Part shown: positions 10,785 through 22,332 of the stretch, one piece after another | Layout of the letters: every line of letters begins with the position of its first letter | Numbering within the stretch: the first letter of the stretch is position 1 | Source of the DNA: Trema orientale | Lineage: Eukaryota; Streptophyta; Magnoliopsida; Rosales; Cannabaceae | Direction of reading: 5' to 3' | NCBI GenBank assembly: GCA_002914845.1 | Contig: JXTC01000041.1 | Span: 265,840-329,839 of the forward strand | DNA length: 64,000 nt | Made by a program: the position numbers and the translations under genes | Notes under the pieces: model-generated | The model's database searches: none | What the model was told of the DNA's origin: nothing | The model's input: the letters and a program-made list of their open reading frames with translations, nothing else

Positions 10785-12310
10785 TTTTTTTTTGGAATAA
10801 AAATATGCCTTTTATTTTGGATAATTATCAATTACATATGACGAGATTAATAAAGGCATAAAATTAACCCAACATATATCACTAGGAGAAGTAAATGCCA
10901 AACTAGCTAAATGGTAGGCCACTTTGTTTCCAAAGCGGGAATAAATTGGCAAAAGCCATAATTAGCTGTAGAAAACAATAGTTTATATCAAAATAAATTA
11001 GAGCCGTGGAAGAAAATGGAGAAATTAACTTTAATCTACTAGCCACCTTGAAAGTATCACATTCAGCTCTAAACTTAGGAAACTTCAGCTGAAACATGAC
11101 AAGTAAGAGATCTTCTCTAAGGGCAAGTAATTTGACTAATTCCACAGATAAACAACCTGAGAGACATATCGAGCAAACACCTAGAACTCTCCCATTATAA
11201 TCTCTCAAAACTGCGCCAATGCCTGTGTTGCATCATAATTAAGCTTCACACAACCCGGTTCAGGTGTCAACCACCCAGTACCCTCAGAGAAAAACTTGTT
11301 TCTTTCCTCGGCCAGCCTTGGCAAATTGACTAAAATTCATGAAGATAAGTACCAGTAAACTTTGCTATATTAGCTGCACTACGGGACACTCCATTAAGAA
11401 CTAGCTTATTACACTCCGATCAAATGCACCAGAGTGCTACACAAACCTTCCCCAAAACTTCCAATGCGATAGCCTCAAAAATGACAAGAATGCAACCTTT
11501 AAACTTCATTTAATTAGACCCACACACTTCCAGGCTTCTCTCGCCCATGAACAAAGAAGAGGGCATGTGCGGTTGATTCAAATACCTGCAAAGCAAACAC
11601 CAAGGAGAAATACCAAGTCTTTGTCGAATAAGTTTAGTGCATGAAAGGATAGCATCATAAATAGGCACCAAATAAAAATTCTCACCTTAAGAGGTATCTT
11701 TAACTTCCATAGACATTTCCACGATATTGAAAGAAAATTGAAGGTTGAACGATTGCAAGGGAGAACTCCTTAATAAGAATTTTGTGTCTACTTCAAACCA
11801 AATATTTGTCTTTGTCTTCATAATAACAAATCAAACAATCTTGTTAATCAGAGACACTCAACGGAATAGCTTAAATATTTCTTATCGATGGGGAGGAAAG
11901 CCTTCCAATCCCCGGGGCTAAAAAAACAATCTAAGACTACATCAAGATTGTCTCGTGGTTGAGAAGTAGGCCGGAATGACACTAGTCTTGGCATGCGAGG
12001 ATCATCAAAGAGTCTAATCTGTCTTCCATTTCCAACTATCCACATAAAAATAAGCTCATGACCCAATAAACTACTTTTTCACAAATACGAGGAACCTGAC
12101 TTATCAGAAGCCGAAAGAAAATTCTAATTTCGGAAGTATTTACCCCTCAAAATACGGGCCACAAGCAAAAAGGAGTCTTGAATAAAGCGCCAAGCTTGCT
12201 TAGTAATAAGAGCTTGATTAAACAAGCCCAAATCCCTAAAATCAAGGCCACCAAGCCCCTTGGGAAGACAAATCTAACTTCATCGAACCCAAGCAATTTT
12301 GCTTGGATGA
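10785..12310 (-). pseudogene. Dead 3' part of a LINE: zf-RVT and RNase H domains
   Basis: Read on the minus strand, the order matches the C-terminal half of plant L1-type ORF2 proteins. First comes a [18 protein letters not shown] segment with [22 protein letters not shown] (about 12270..12130). Next is GNGRQIRLFDDPRMPR, the RT zinc-binding region (12066..11848). Last is an RNase H-type fold, RDYNGRVLGVCS...ELVKLLALRE (11208..10903). Stops and frameshifts separate the pieces, so it cannot encode a working protein. A T run at 10785..10793 marks the poly-A tail. The reverse transcriptase domain itself is missing upstream of about 12310, consistent with 5' truncation or later deletion. Confidence 0.75.
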
Positions 12311-12842
12311 TATAATACCATATATTACTTAAGGATTTGCTCTGTGCATGTTTTAGTTTTGGGTTTGGCCAAAATGTGGTCGATATGCTGCAGAATTTTT
12401 TGTAAAGCTAAAATAATTTTATAAGAAAAGCCAGAGTACGTTTTAGAACCAAATGGCTATTTCATGTATTGTTTATATTAAACATCTCATATGATTACGT
12501 ATAAGTACCATGTTAAGATCATAAGTTTTTACAGGTGGTGTTGTCCCCTACTATTTGTGTAGAGGTCGTAAACTTGTGGTAAGGTGTGTGTGTTTTTATT
12601 TATTTATTTATTATTATTATTATTATGATCGCTGTTTCAACAGGTGTAGGTATTATATTGCCTCCGTACTAGTTATCTTGGTTAGGTTTTAGATTAGGTA
12701 CTTAACACACATAATACTGGTATCCTGGGTTCATGATGAAAGGATTAGATCTTATGGGTTTAAGTGATTTATGTTATGCATAATATGGTTAAAATACATT
12801 GATTTTAGATATTGTTTCAAAACATTAACATATATATATATA
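12311..12842. other. Intergenic stretch, nothing recognised
   Basis: AT-rich sequence with a short TTATTATTA run near 12600..12625. No ORF, repeat or RNA gene could be supported. Confidence 0.5.
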
Positions 12843-13102
12843 AGGTTGCCAATCCGGTAGGTATTTTTTTTTTCCTTATGTGTAGGTATTTTTTTTCTAG
12901 CCGTTGGATCATCATTTAACAATGATCTAACGGCTAAAATGAGATGCATAAAAAGACGTGCATCATTAATGCTTTTTCTCTCTCCTACTTTTTAACGTGC
13001 ATCATTAATGCTTTTTCTCTCTCATACTTTTTAATATAAAAAAATGTGTAAAAAAATTTTTCATTGGCCCAATTGATACCTATGCATAGGTAAAAAAAAA
13101 AA
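12843..13102. mobile_element. MITE, GGTTGCCAATCCGGTAGGTA family, with internal duplication
   Basis: The left end GGTTGCCAATCCGGTAGGTA is intact; the right end is lost after CATAGGTAAAAAAA. The internal inverted pair CCGTTGGATCATCA / TGATCTAACGG is present. This copy alone has a 39-bp tandem duplication (12957..12995 and 12996..13034, starting CGTGCATCATTAATGC). It inserts next to a TA repeat, like its relatives at 30-32 kb. Confidence 0.75.
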
Positions 13103-13367
13103 TGTTGGTTTTAGAATATTATATATATGGCTTGCAAATCTTTTTTTGAATAACTAATCATGTAATTGTTTTCAGAAAGCAAAAAGATAATTAGATTCGT
13201 AATGAACATTTTATGCTCACCCCATAGTTTTCCTTCTCAGGCAGTGTTCATTGGTCACCAATAAGTTGATTGGGATTTAGTAGTTCGATTTTTTTTGGTA
13301 ATACTTAGAGCTTTAGATCAAAACTTTGGTTTATGTTTCTATTTTGGATTAAGTAGAACTTTTTGCA

Positions 13368-13485
13368 GTCTACTGGAGTTAGTTCAGTGGGTGGGGCAGG
13401 GTAGAGATTGGGTAGTAGGTCGGGAGTTCAACTCCCAAAATGTGTGAGTTATTTTCTTTTAATTTGTAATAAGTACATATCATTA
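13368..13485 (+). mobile_element. SINE with tRNA-like A and B boxes and 20-bp target duplication
   Basis: A short element with a box A-like TTAGTTCAGTGGG (about 13379) and a box B-like GAGTTCAACTCC (about 13424), the internal RNA polymerase III promoter of tRNA-derived SINEs. It is flanked by a direct repeat: ATTAAGTAGAACTTT followed by TTGCA at 13348..13367, and the same with one extra C at 13486..13506. The 3' part (TTTAATTTGTAATAAGT, CATTA) matches the copies at 45529 and 50703, but this one lacks the poly-A tail. Confidence 0.8.
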
Positions 13486-13854
13486 ATTAAGTAGAACTTT
13501 CTTGCATTGAACCGAAATAATTACTTTACATATCATGATCTATGAACTTTTATATTATACTAGATACTTGAGTGTTGATGATGTGATGTATGGATATATA
13601 TGATATTTATGGATTTCATGACTATGGTTATCGAGTTATGTTTAATGGTGATCGTAAAGCTGTATAGGATAACTAATTGGATTCTAGAACTTTTCAAATA
13701 TATAATTATTTTACAAATTAGAAATTTTTTAGACATTTTCGCAAACAAGCAAAATTTCCAAATCAAGTTAAATTTTTAAACTTTTCGGGTGTTTGGGCCA
13801 AAAAAAGAAAAATTACAAAAGACTTAGGAAGGGAATATGCCCCTATAAGCCCAA

Positions 13855-13945
13855 GTTGGCTCTATGCCTACCAGTAATAAATCACTTTCTCCTAATATAA
13901 AGGATCCCGAGTTCAAGCCTTCATTCCTCCAAGCCAAAAAAAAAA
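13855..13945 (+). repeat. Possible SINE fragment
   Basis: A box B-like GAGTTCAAGCCTTC at about 13911 is followed by CTCCAAGCC and an A12 run (13937..13948). The upstream part (GGCTCTATGCCTACC) could be a degraded 5' region. No target duplication was found, so the call is weak. Confidence 0.3.
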
Positions 13946-14054
13946 AAGAATAAAAAAAATAAAAGAGTAAAAATTCTTAACTAAAGTTCTAGCTATTGTA
14001 ATTTTTTGACTTCCGAGTAGCTTTTGTACTAAATTTCTAGTACATATAGCGTGA

Positions 14055-14227
14055 NNNNNNNNNNNNNNNNNNNNNNNNNNNNNNNNNNNNNNNNNNNNNN
14101 NNNNNNNNNNNNNNNNNNNNNNNNNNNNNNNNNNNNNNNNNNNNNNNNNNNNNNNNNNNNNNNNNNNNNNNNNNNNNNNNNNNNNNNNNNNNNNNNNNNN
14201 NNNNNNNNNNNNNNNNNNNNNNNNNNN
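14055..14227. other. Assembly gap of 173 N
   Basis: Unknown bases. The open reading frames that appear to cross it are artefacts of the Ns. Confidence 1.
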
Positions 14228-14989
14228 GTCTTTTTCAATTATTTCCAAAAAGTGACTTAATAAATTAATTTAATATATAAATGCTAAATACATATACTTT
14301 GTAAAGGGATTTTTTGGAAAAAATCTAGGGGGGCTTGTCTTAACGTGGCTCCGCCACTGACTACATCTTTTTTCTGAAAAAAAAAATCATTATACCTTAG
14401 TTATCAGTAGGAGCGGAGCCAGATTTTTAATCCAACAAGAGCAAAAATCAAATGAGCTTCACTTATCAGAATGGTCTAATTTAAAACTTGAGGGCCATAT
14501 TCAAACTCTTATAACTTTGAACGTGGCAAAGACTTATTTTGGAACATTACAACAATATTGTTTATTAATGATAGTTTATGATGTTTTTAATGGCGATTAA
14601 GAACCACTGTTAATGTTTGTGCTATTAAAAAGTGGCACTTTTAATGGCAGTTATTAATCACCGTTATTGATATCCTTAGAACCGACGTTAAAGGCCATTT
14701 TGCATGAGAAATTTTTCCATTTTCCTGGGCAATATACACTATTTCATACCAAAAAATCTGCATGAAACTACTCATTCCACTACTAAAATAGTCAGATTAA
14801 AGTACATATAACTAGGTTTCTAATACACATAGATAAATACATACAATCATTAACACTTGCAACCTAATTAACTCAATTGAAAGTTAAATTGACAACTCTA
14901 ATATACATAAAGTCAACTTATAGTCAAATAATGTAACTAAGTCTAATAGCATAGTCTAACCAATCACATAAGCAATCATAGGTAATTGA

Positions 14990-16791
14990 TGTTGGATAAT
15001 TGACCTAACACTTAGGAAAATTATCCATGCATGTAAATATAGATTCACATGATCACATCATGAACGCAGCAGAAAAATAGCGGATTTAGGTTTTAAAATT
15101 TTTACATGAAAACAGTTTTCATAACCATATAATATACATGCATCTAATACAGGATCATGTATAATACAAATCAAATCTAGATACAAAAACCCTAGAGATG
15201 AGATTGGGGTTTACCTCTTGTAGCGTGTTCCTCTTTGATCTCCTTGTTGATGGTGATTAAACCTCTAACCCTAGATCTTCTTGCCTATACTCTTGCTCTT
15301 GCTTGATGAGGTGAGTGGGCACCAAGTTGAATCCTTCGTTGGAGAACAATCAAGAACACCTTCTTGATCTTTCGGAATACCGGGATGTGAGATGAGACTG
15401 TGAGATGGTAGGCAACTTTTTCTCTCTCTTTCTCACTGTAGTTAGCGCAAAACCTCTCTCTCTCGCCCTTTGTTATGTGTGTGATACTTTTAGTGTTACT
15501 GTGTAGTTTTTTTTCCTCATATATCTTATATATATGGGGCTCAAAACTACTAACCCTAGTCCAACTAGGATTGGGCTTGTTCTTCAATTTGGGCTTTTGG
15601 TGTATTTTTATAAATGTGTCCAACTCATGAAACTTATTTATAAAAATACCAACTTCTGTGTAGAATCATTATTTTATACAGTTTCATGAAACTACTTTTA
15701 CAAATACTACTAATAAATTAATGAGCTTTATTGAGTTAGACAAGGGACCTAATGGATCCAAATAATCTAATCTCCAATAGTATAATAAATACATGATAGC
15801 TCTTATTATAGTATTTATATAAATACTATTAGTAAAGAGGACACTCTATTAAATGCCCAATACTGCACTCTTAGATTAGATGTCATGCCTTTTATAGAGA
15901 TTTAATCGACTAGCCTTGATTAACCGATCCATCTAGCATATTCTATACCACATATATAATCTCTATACAATGCCATAGTTGGATAGATAAAATTACCGTA
16001 ATACTCCTCCAATACATATTTACCTTTAAGTTACCGTCTTTCTATCAAGGAATAGTGTTGTCAATAATTTTGTTCTCAATGGCCATTTAGACAAAATTAT
16101 CAACCAATTCACAAAGTGAATACTAAGATCTTAGATTTAATTACTCCATGAATCTTGAAAGAACTTAAAGTAATATTAATATATAGTGTCCTCAACTATT
16201 TAGTGTTCCCATCAATTCATAAGCCATAACCTCTAATATGCTAGAGTTTGCCTCTAATTTCATAGAGACTAGTCTTTTAACAAATCAAAAGGCTACAACC
16301 CATGAAAGCAAGTTCAGTCAAATATTAAGGATTAAGATCTACATGCTAAGAGCTAGTTTGTGATAATATAAGAATTGAGTTATAACACTCCAATTCTTTA
16401 TATTACCTGGTTCAGTTCAATACACATAACTTATTTATGTTGTACTAGTGTTTCTATCAGAAGTCAGACACTTCAATGATTTGAGACACTTCATTCCCGT
16501 TGAGATAGACAAACACTACAATCTTTAGTAAATAAAGTATTCAATCTTTATTTACAGATTGTGAACTAATTCTTTTAGACTTAAATAAAGAAACAAGTCT
16601 CCCCATAATTAACATCTAATTATGTTTATTTCTTTATACACAAGTAAAGTCATGGAATCTTTTTCAGATTAATAAACTATTCAACAGAGACAGTTTAGTC
16701 TAGCAAAATATTATAATTGCATATAAGAGAAAGTTATTTATACTAAAAAAGTAAAATTTGAAATCTACTTTTTAGGGCAAATATCCCAACA
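14990..16791 (-). repeat. 3' LTR of the minus-strand Copia element (1802 bp)
   Basis: It starts TGTTGGATAATTGACC and ends ATATCCCAACA. A TATATATAAG box on the minus strand (15525..15534) with CT-rich transcribed sequence next to it fits an LTR promoter. It aligns along its full length with 22333..24137. Confidence 0.9.
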
Positions 16792-16802
16792 ATCTCCCAC
16801 TT
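16792..16802 (-). other. Polypurine tract of the minus-strand Copia element
   Basis: On the minus strand this reads AAGTGGGAGAT, directly before the 3' LTR. The same motif precedes the right LTR of the second Copia element (59101..59111). It would prime plus-strand DNA synthesis. Confidence 0.85.
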
Positions 16803-16929
16803 ATCCAAAAAGTAGTTACTCAAATTAACATATTAAAAGCCTAAAATTGTTCCAAATGACCAAAATAATAAAAGCAAAAATTAAGTGTTTAACTAACAAC
16901 TTAAAAGACTAAGAAAAGAAATGAAGATC

Positions 16930-18535
16930 ATAAGCTCTCTCTTCATCATCTTCTTGATGGACTTCTCTCTTATCCTCCAAAAAGTCTCCACTTATGCTGA
17001 TGAAGGTAGTATTCGTAGATTATCTATAAAGAATATAGCCCTTCTTTTCCTTTAGATAGCTAAGCAGATAACACTTTTCTGAATTCTTGTCAACTTTATC
17101 TCCTATTTTCTTGTACGGGTATACTTCGCAACCCCATACCTTTAGATGCTCTAAGCTCTGTACATGGCCCATCCATATCTGAAAAGGTGTCAAAGCAACT
17201 CTATCTAATGGAGTAAAGTTAAGGATGTATGAAGCTGTCCTTAAAGCATAATCCCAGTATCTTTTGGACAGCAGCGACTCCTTGTACATCAGCTCTATGA
17301 TATGCTTGAGTCTGATGTTGTATCTCTTAGCAGCTCCTATATGACTATACTCATAGATAGTCACATATTCTTAAGGAATAGCAAGATTGGCTAATGTTGG
17401 CCTCAGTAGGTCTCGTAGAGAATCCATATCTCCATGTTCGGCTTCAATCTTGAACTTCTTGACCTTAGTGTCATATTGTATCCGTACCTTTTTATCGAAC
17501 TCATGGAAAGCATCTGGGACTTCATCGTATTTCTTAAGAAAATAGACTTGACCGAAGTCCGAATATTCATCAACAAAAGTGATAAACAATATATGCTTGT
17601 TGTAGGAAACTACCTCAATGGGTTCACAGATATGCACATGTACGCACTCCAAACATACTTCAGCTTTCTCATAATGAGTGGCAAGATGATACTTGTACTC
17701 TACAGGATTCTTGCAATCTTCACAATCTATGTCATTGCTGATATCGACTTCATGTAAGTGACCCAGCTCCATCAGTCTGCGAATTTCTGAGCATGGCATG
17801 TGTCCGAGTCACTTGTACCAATCGATGGTATTGCACTCCTTCCTAATGTCTTTCACCATTTCTTGGAGTGTAGTAATACTCATCATTGAAGATGATGTAC
17901 TTTGTGGCTTTGCAGTCAAAACATAAAGTCCATTTTGCAACTCCCACACAGTATAATAGATTGTTAAAGAAGACGTGCAACTTCTTGTCAAACACGAAGT
18001 GGTAGCCTTCCTTGTACATATTCGATGCCGAAAGAGCATTCATGCTAAACTCCGGTGCATAGTAGCAATCTTTCACGATCATAGAGCTATCATTGATCTT
18101 CAGTTAAGCATCGCCCATGCCTTTAATTCGAACTCTTCGATTATCAATGACTTCCACACAACGGCCAGCATCAACTAATTAATTTGGTTCAATAAACCAT
18201 TTCTTGTCGTTGCATATATTGACACTAGATCCTGAGTCCACTAGCTAAAGATCTTGCTTATCTTCAGCAGAGAGTGATTTTCTTGGTCTTCCAGATATTC
18301 TAACTACCGGAGAAGCTCCTGACCTCTTTTCAGTAGAGATATCCTCATGTTGATTATCATTCAAACTCTTTGAACGCTGAGATGTCTCCATAAATGTTCT
18401 CATTCTACTCCTTGTACTGTATTCCTTTGTCTCTTTCCTCTTTCTGGAAACTTTGTCCATCTCATGAATCAGTATTTCCCAAAACTGCAAAATAATAAGA
18501 CTCCCAATTAGACAAAAGTCATAAAATAAATCCAA
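16930..18535 (-). pseudogene. Protease-integrase remnant of Copia polyprotein
   Basis: Minus-strand reading, in order. Near 18230 is LVDSGSSVNICND, the aspartic protease active site (D-S-G). At 18082..17843 is a segment like the protease-to-integrase linker (DCYYAPEFSMNALSASNMYKEG). At 17799..17371 is the pre-integrase and integrase core (RLMELGHLHEVD, FVDEYSDFGQVYFLKKYD). At 17364..17020 is the integrase C-terminal part (WDYALRTASYILNFTP, VWGCEVYPY). At 17019..16930 is a hinge-like acidic tail (DFLEDKREVHQEDDEE). The catalytic Glu of the usual VAERRN motif is Lys here (GAAKRYN). In-frame stops and frame changes separate the parts. Reverse transcriptase and RNase H, which normally follow, are absent: coding ends and the polypurine tract follows within about 150 bases. 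Confidence 0.82.
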
Positions 18536-21500
18536 TTCATAATCGAATTTAATGAATTCAATTCACAATTAAATTCTATAAGTTTAATTCTCAATTAGAC
18601 ATATAGGGAAAAATAATCGAATACAAATATTTTTGTTTCAATTTAATTTTGCAGTAAAATAATAAACGCCTTAACAAGGGTGTTCATTATCTTAAGTAAG
18701 ATAATAAATACCTCAACAAGGATATTAATTATCAGGAATGAACTTTGACAAAATCAACAACTCTTATGATTTACTAATCAAAGTAACTGATTTAAAATCA
18801 GTAAACAATTCGTGCAAGATATTGTTATACACATAGAGTAAAATTAAGAAACATAAATGTAATGACATATAATCAAACAAGAAGATTATGTGTTATGCTC
18901 TTATTGGTCATTTGGAAACTAAAGATAAACTATGGACAAGTGTGCAAATTATGGTCCTCTCAGTACTCAACTAAGTTTGCTAGTTTATCTGAATATAAAA
19001 GAATTTAGAATACTTAACATTAAATCTATTAAGACAAAATACATGTGTAAGAATCCCTAAGACTGTCACAAATATTCAAGGTATTTTGACTTACTATAGA
19101 TTACAAGTTACCTACGGGTAATCATGTAAATCTATAAGTCAAATGTGAACAATTTACTTTAGACAAAAAGACAAATATCTCATATTTCAGTTTACTAACT
19201 ACCCCACTTATCGATCCATAGAAATAATAACATAGCTCCTACGGGAGATCAGTACATAAAGTCTACTCGCAAATTTATCCTAAGAAATTCAATACTAGTA
19301 ATACCCAGATGAAAACCATCATACGGAAGCTTAGCAAGATTTTGAGGCGAGGCGCATCTTTAGAACTATTGAACCAATGATAAATACCATGGATATCCCA
19401 TACCTGCTCCCTCTCAATCTTTTAAAAATTTAGGGATCTTGATTTTACCCAGTTATCTAACTTACTTAGTAACTACAAAATCAATTATGTATATCCAATT
19501 ATGCAACTTAGAGAGAATGAGCTAATTTAAGACATTACGATATACTATTCTAGACATGGTGCTATGATCGAATAATTATTGTCTAAAGTTAAAGTGCTAA
19601 CACTATATTATACATCTCATATATATAAAAGTAGATAATAATAGCATACAGGATATAACGATCAAATAAGAAGGTATGTGGATTGTAAATCATTCAAGCA
19701 AAACTTTTCCAGAAGAAAATTCAATTATTTGATCAACAATCTTTCAACTAAAGATAAATAATTGAAGACAGTATTTAAACCAAATCCTGTATAAAACATT
19801 AGCTTTGAAAAATCTAACTAAGAAACTTTAACTGCTAAATTATTCAACCAATAATTTTAAAGATTCTTAGTAATAGAATTTAATCAAATTAAATTCTAAA
19901 TGCATTTATAAAAATAAGTAAACAGTTATAAAAATATTTTGTATAAAAGATTCACAAATAATTATAAATGCAAGTAATGAATATAAACAACTTTATATAC
20001 ATTCATTAATTTTCTCAAAATTAATCATTTCAAAACTAAAAAATAGTTTAAATAATTTTTAGATAAAAATTTAAGCAAAAAATTTAAAATCCTCCCACTC
20101 AATATGACAGTCATATCAAATTTATCTTATAAAAACATAATTATCTCATAATTATCAAAATCCCTTTTGTCACATAAAATGTTACCATAATTATCTCATA
20201 ATTATCAATATTTTATGTCAAATACCACTGTTCCAAAATATTCCCATAATTATTTCATAATTATAATATTTTCTTAATCAAAAATAAAATATTTTAATCT
20301 CATTAAAATCAAGCTCCAATTTCCTTACAAATCATGAAAACAAATAATTATCTTTATAGTATTATTATACTTTTTAATATAATTAATCTCATTAATTAAT
20401 ATTAATTATTAGTTATTAATCATATTAATAATTATCAAATAATTATTAAGTAATAAAAATTAATCACATTAATTATTATAAAATAATAATTAAAAATTAA
20501 TTAAATTCAATAATTAATGTTCTCTAATAAAACATATTATCTTATGTGTAAGAATTAAGTTCATAACTAATTCTTGTCTAAATTTAAAAATATCAAATAT
20601 TTTTAAATTATTTACTAATTAGGATAATTTAAATAATTAGAAAATAAATTATATTTATTATCTAATTATTAATTAATTAAAAAATTAATTAATTTATCTA
20701 ATCTTATCTTGATCTCATTAAGATACTATCTTAAACTCATTAAGATCTAAAAGATAATAAAAGATAATTATTTTTTTAATTATAGAAATCCTATTTCTAT
20801 AATGTATTTAGAAAAGATTAATTGTAATATACTAAATTAGGAAATAATTAAAACTCTCTTAATTAATCCTAATTAATTAGAAACTTATAACTCATATAAT
20901 ATTTCTAATTTATCTAGTTTTTATACCTAATCCTATTCAAATAATTTTAATAATTAAATAAAAATCATATCTAAATTTAATTATAATAGAAATCTAATCA
21001 TTATCAAATTTCTATAATTAATTAAAATTATTTAATTATAACAGGATATAACTTTCTAATTAATTAATGAGATTAATTAATTAATTAATAAATTAATTAA
21101 TCTCATTAATCAGTACAGTTACTAATTAAATTAGTTATCTCTAATTTTATTCCAATTACTATAATTAGAATAGTTACTAGACAAATAGTTATTACAATTA
21201 ACTATTGAATATTAATCTAATTAAGATTCAAATCTTTTATATCCTATTAATCTCATTAATTACGAATTCAAATAATCTGTGGATAGTAATTATTTAAATC
21301 TAATCTGATTAGATTTTAGTTTCGAATTTAAATTCAAAACTATATCCTAATTTAAATCAAATTTAAATTAAAAATAATTACTAAATTATTCAAATTTAAA
21401 CTATCATGATTTATGGAAAATTATCTAATCATATTTAATCACATTAAATATCTAATTAATTTGAATAGGCGTTATCTATTTAAATTTAAAATTTAAATAG

Positions 21501-22317
21501 ATACAGATAGAAAATCTTATCTAATTTCAAAAAATTAGTAGATATCCTATTCAAATTCAAATTAACTATTAGATTTATTAAGATAATATCTAATCATATC
21601 TAATCTCATTAAATGTTTAAATTAATTTAAATTGTCATTATCTATTTAAATTCAAAATTTAAATAATAGAGAAAATCTAGGAAATCTTATCCAATTTCAA
21701 AAATTAGTAGATATCCTATTCAAATTCAAATTAATTACTAGATAATATCCTATGTTATTTAATTAATTCAAATTTATCATTATCCTAAAGTAAATCAAAT
21801 TTAAAATAGGATAATTCAAAAATAGATACTATCATAATCTAATTTGAATAGTTTCCTATTTTCTAAAATTTGAATTCAAATTAAATAATTATCTAATTAA
21901 TTAACTAATTAATTAATATGGAAATTAGTGGTGGTGGCAGAAACACCACCACCATCAACCTACGGGACGTCACCGCTCGAAGGGGCGGTGAGAGGCGGAG
22001 CAATGGGCGGTAAAATGGCGGAGCCGCCTAGCTACGGCACACGGCAAGGCCATGCGCNGCCGTGCAAATTTTTTTTTTTTAAATGCTGAAAAAAAATAAC
22101 ATCAAAAATTCTGGAAATTCAAGACCACCCAAACCTAATTTTGCTAGAATCACAATCCATAATTTTTCTCACAATGCATAAATTAATAGTATACGTAATG
22201 AAACATCATTCATCACCATGAATCATTTAACTATCATAAACAGAAATTGCTCAAACTCCATCACATAACTTAGATATTCAATTCGAGATCAATATTATGC
22301 TATACATATGAACCTAT
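18536..22317. other. Very AT-rich internal region replacing gag
   Basis: Inside the Copia element. 18.5-21.9 kb is extremely AT-rich, with repeated TTAATTAATTAA and TCTAATTTAAATT blocks and no gag-like reading frame. Two similar blocks of about 110 bp (about 21425..21560 and 21595..21735) share AATTTAAATAGATAYAGA-like and AGTAGATATCCTATTCAAAT pieces. 21920..22060 is a sharp GC-rich pocket containing GGTGGTGGCAGAAACACCACC. A single N lies at 22058. Confidence 0.7.
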
Positions 22318-22331
22318 GCTCTTGGTACCAA
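22318..22331 (-). other. Primer-binding site of the minus-strand Copia element
   Basis: The minus strand reads TTGGTACCAAGAGC next to the 5' LTR, a variant of the plant initiator-Met tRNA primer site TGGTATCAGAGC. It fixes the right LTR as the 5' LTR. Confidence 0.75.
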
Positions 22332-22332
22332 T

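Noticed and set aside
13368-13450. tRNA gene suggested by box A and box B motifs
   Set aside because: It does not fold into a cloverleaf with an acceptor stem by eye, and it has a SINE body with a 20-bp target duplication.
13913-14260. Open frames across 14055..14227
   Set aside because: They run through 173 unknown bases; the frames are artefacts.
15285-15623. 112-codon minus-strand frame in the LTR, with a similar 91-codon frame at 22696..22971
   Set aside because: Both lie at equivalent places of the two LTRs and cover the promoter and leader part; they are not conserved as proteins (length differs) and match no family.
16921-17058. Plus-strand frame starting MKIISSLFIIFLMDFSLI, resembling a signal peptide
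   Set aside because: It is antisense to the hinge after the integrase of the minus-strand Copia element; hydrophobicity comes from the antisense of Lys/Asp/Glu-rich codons.
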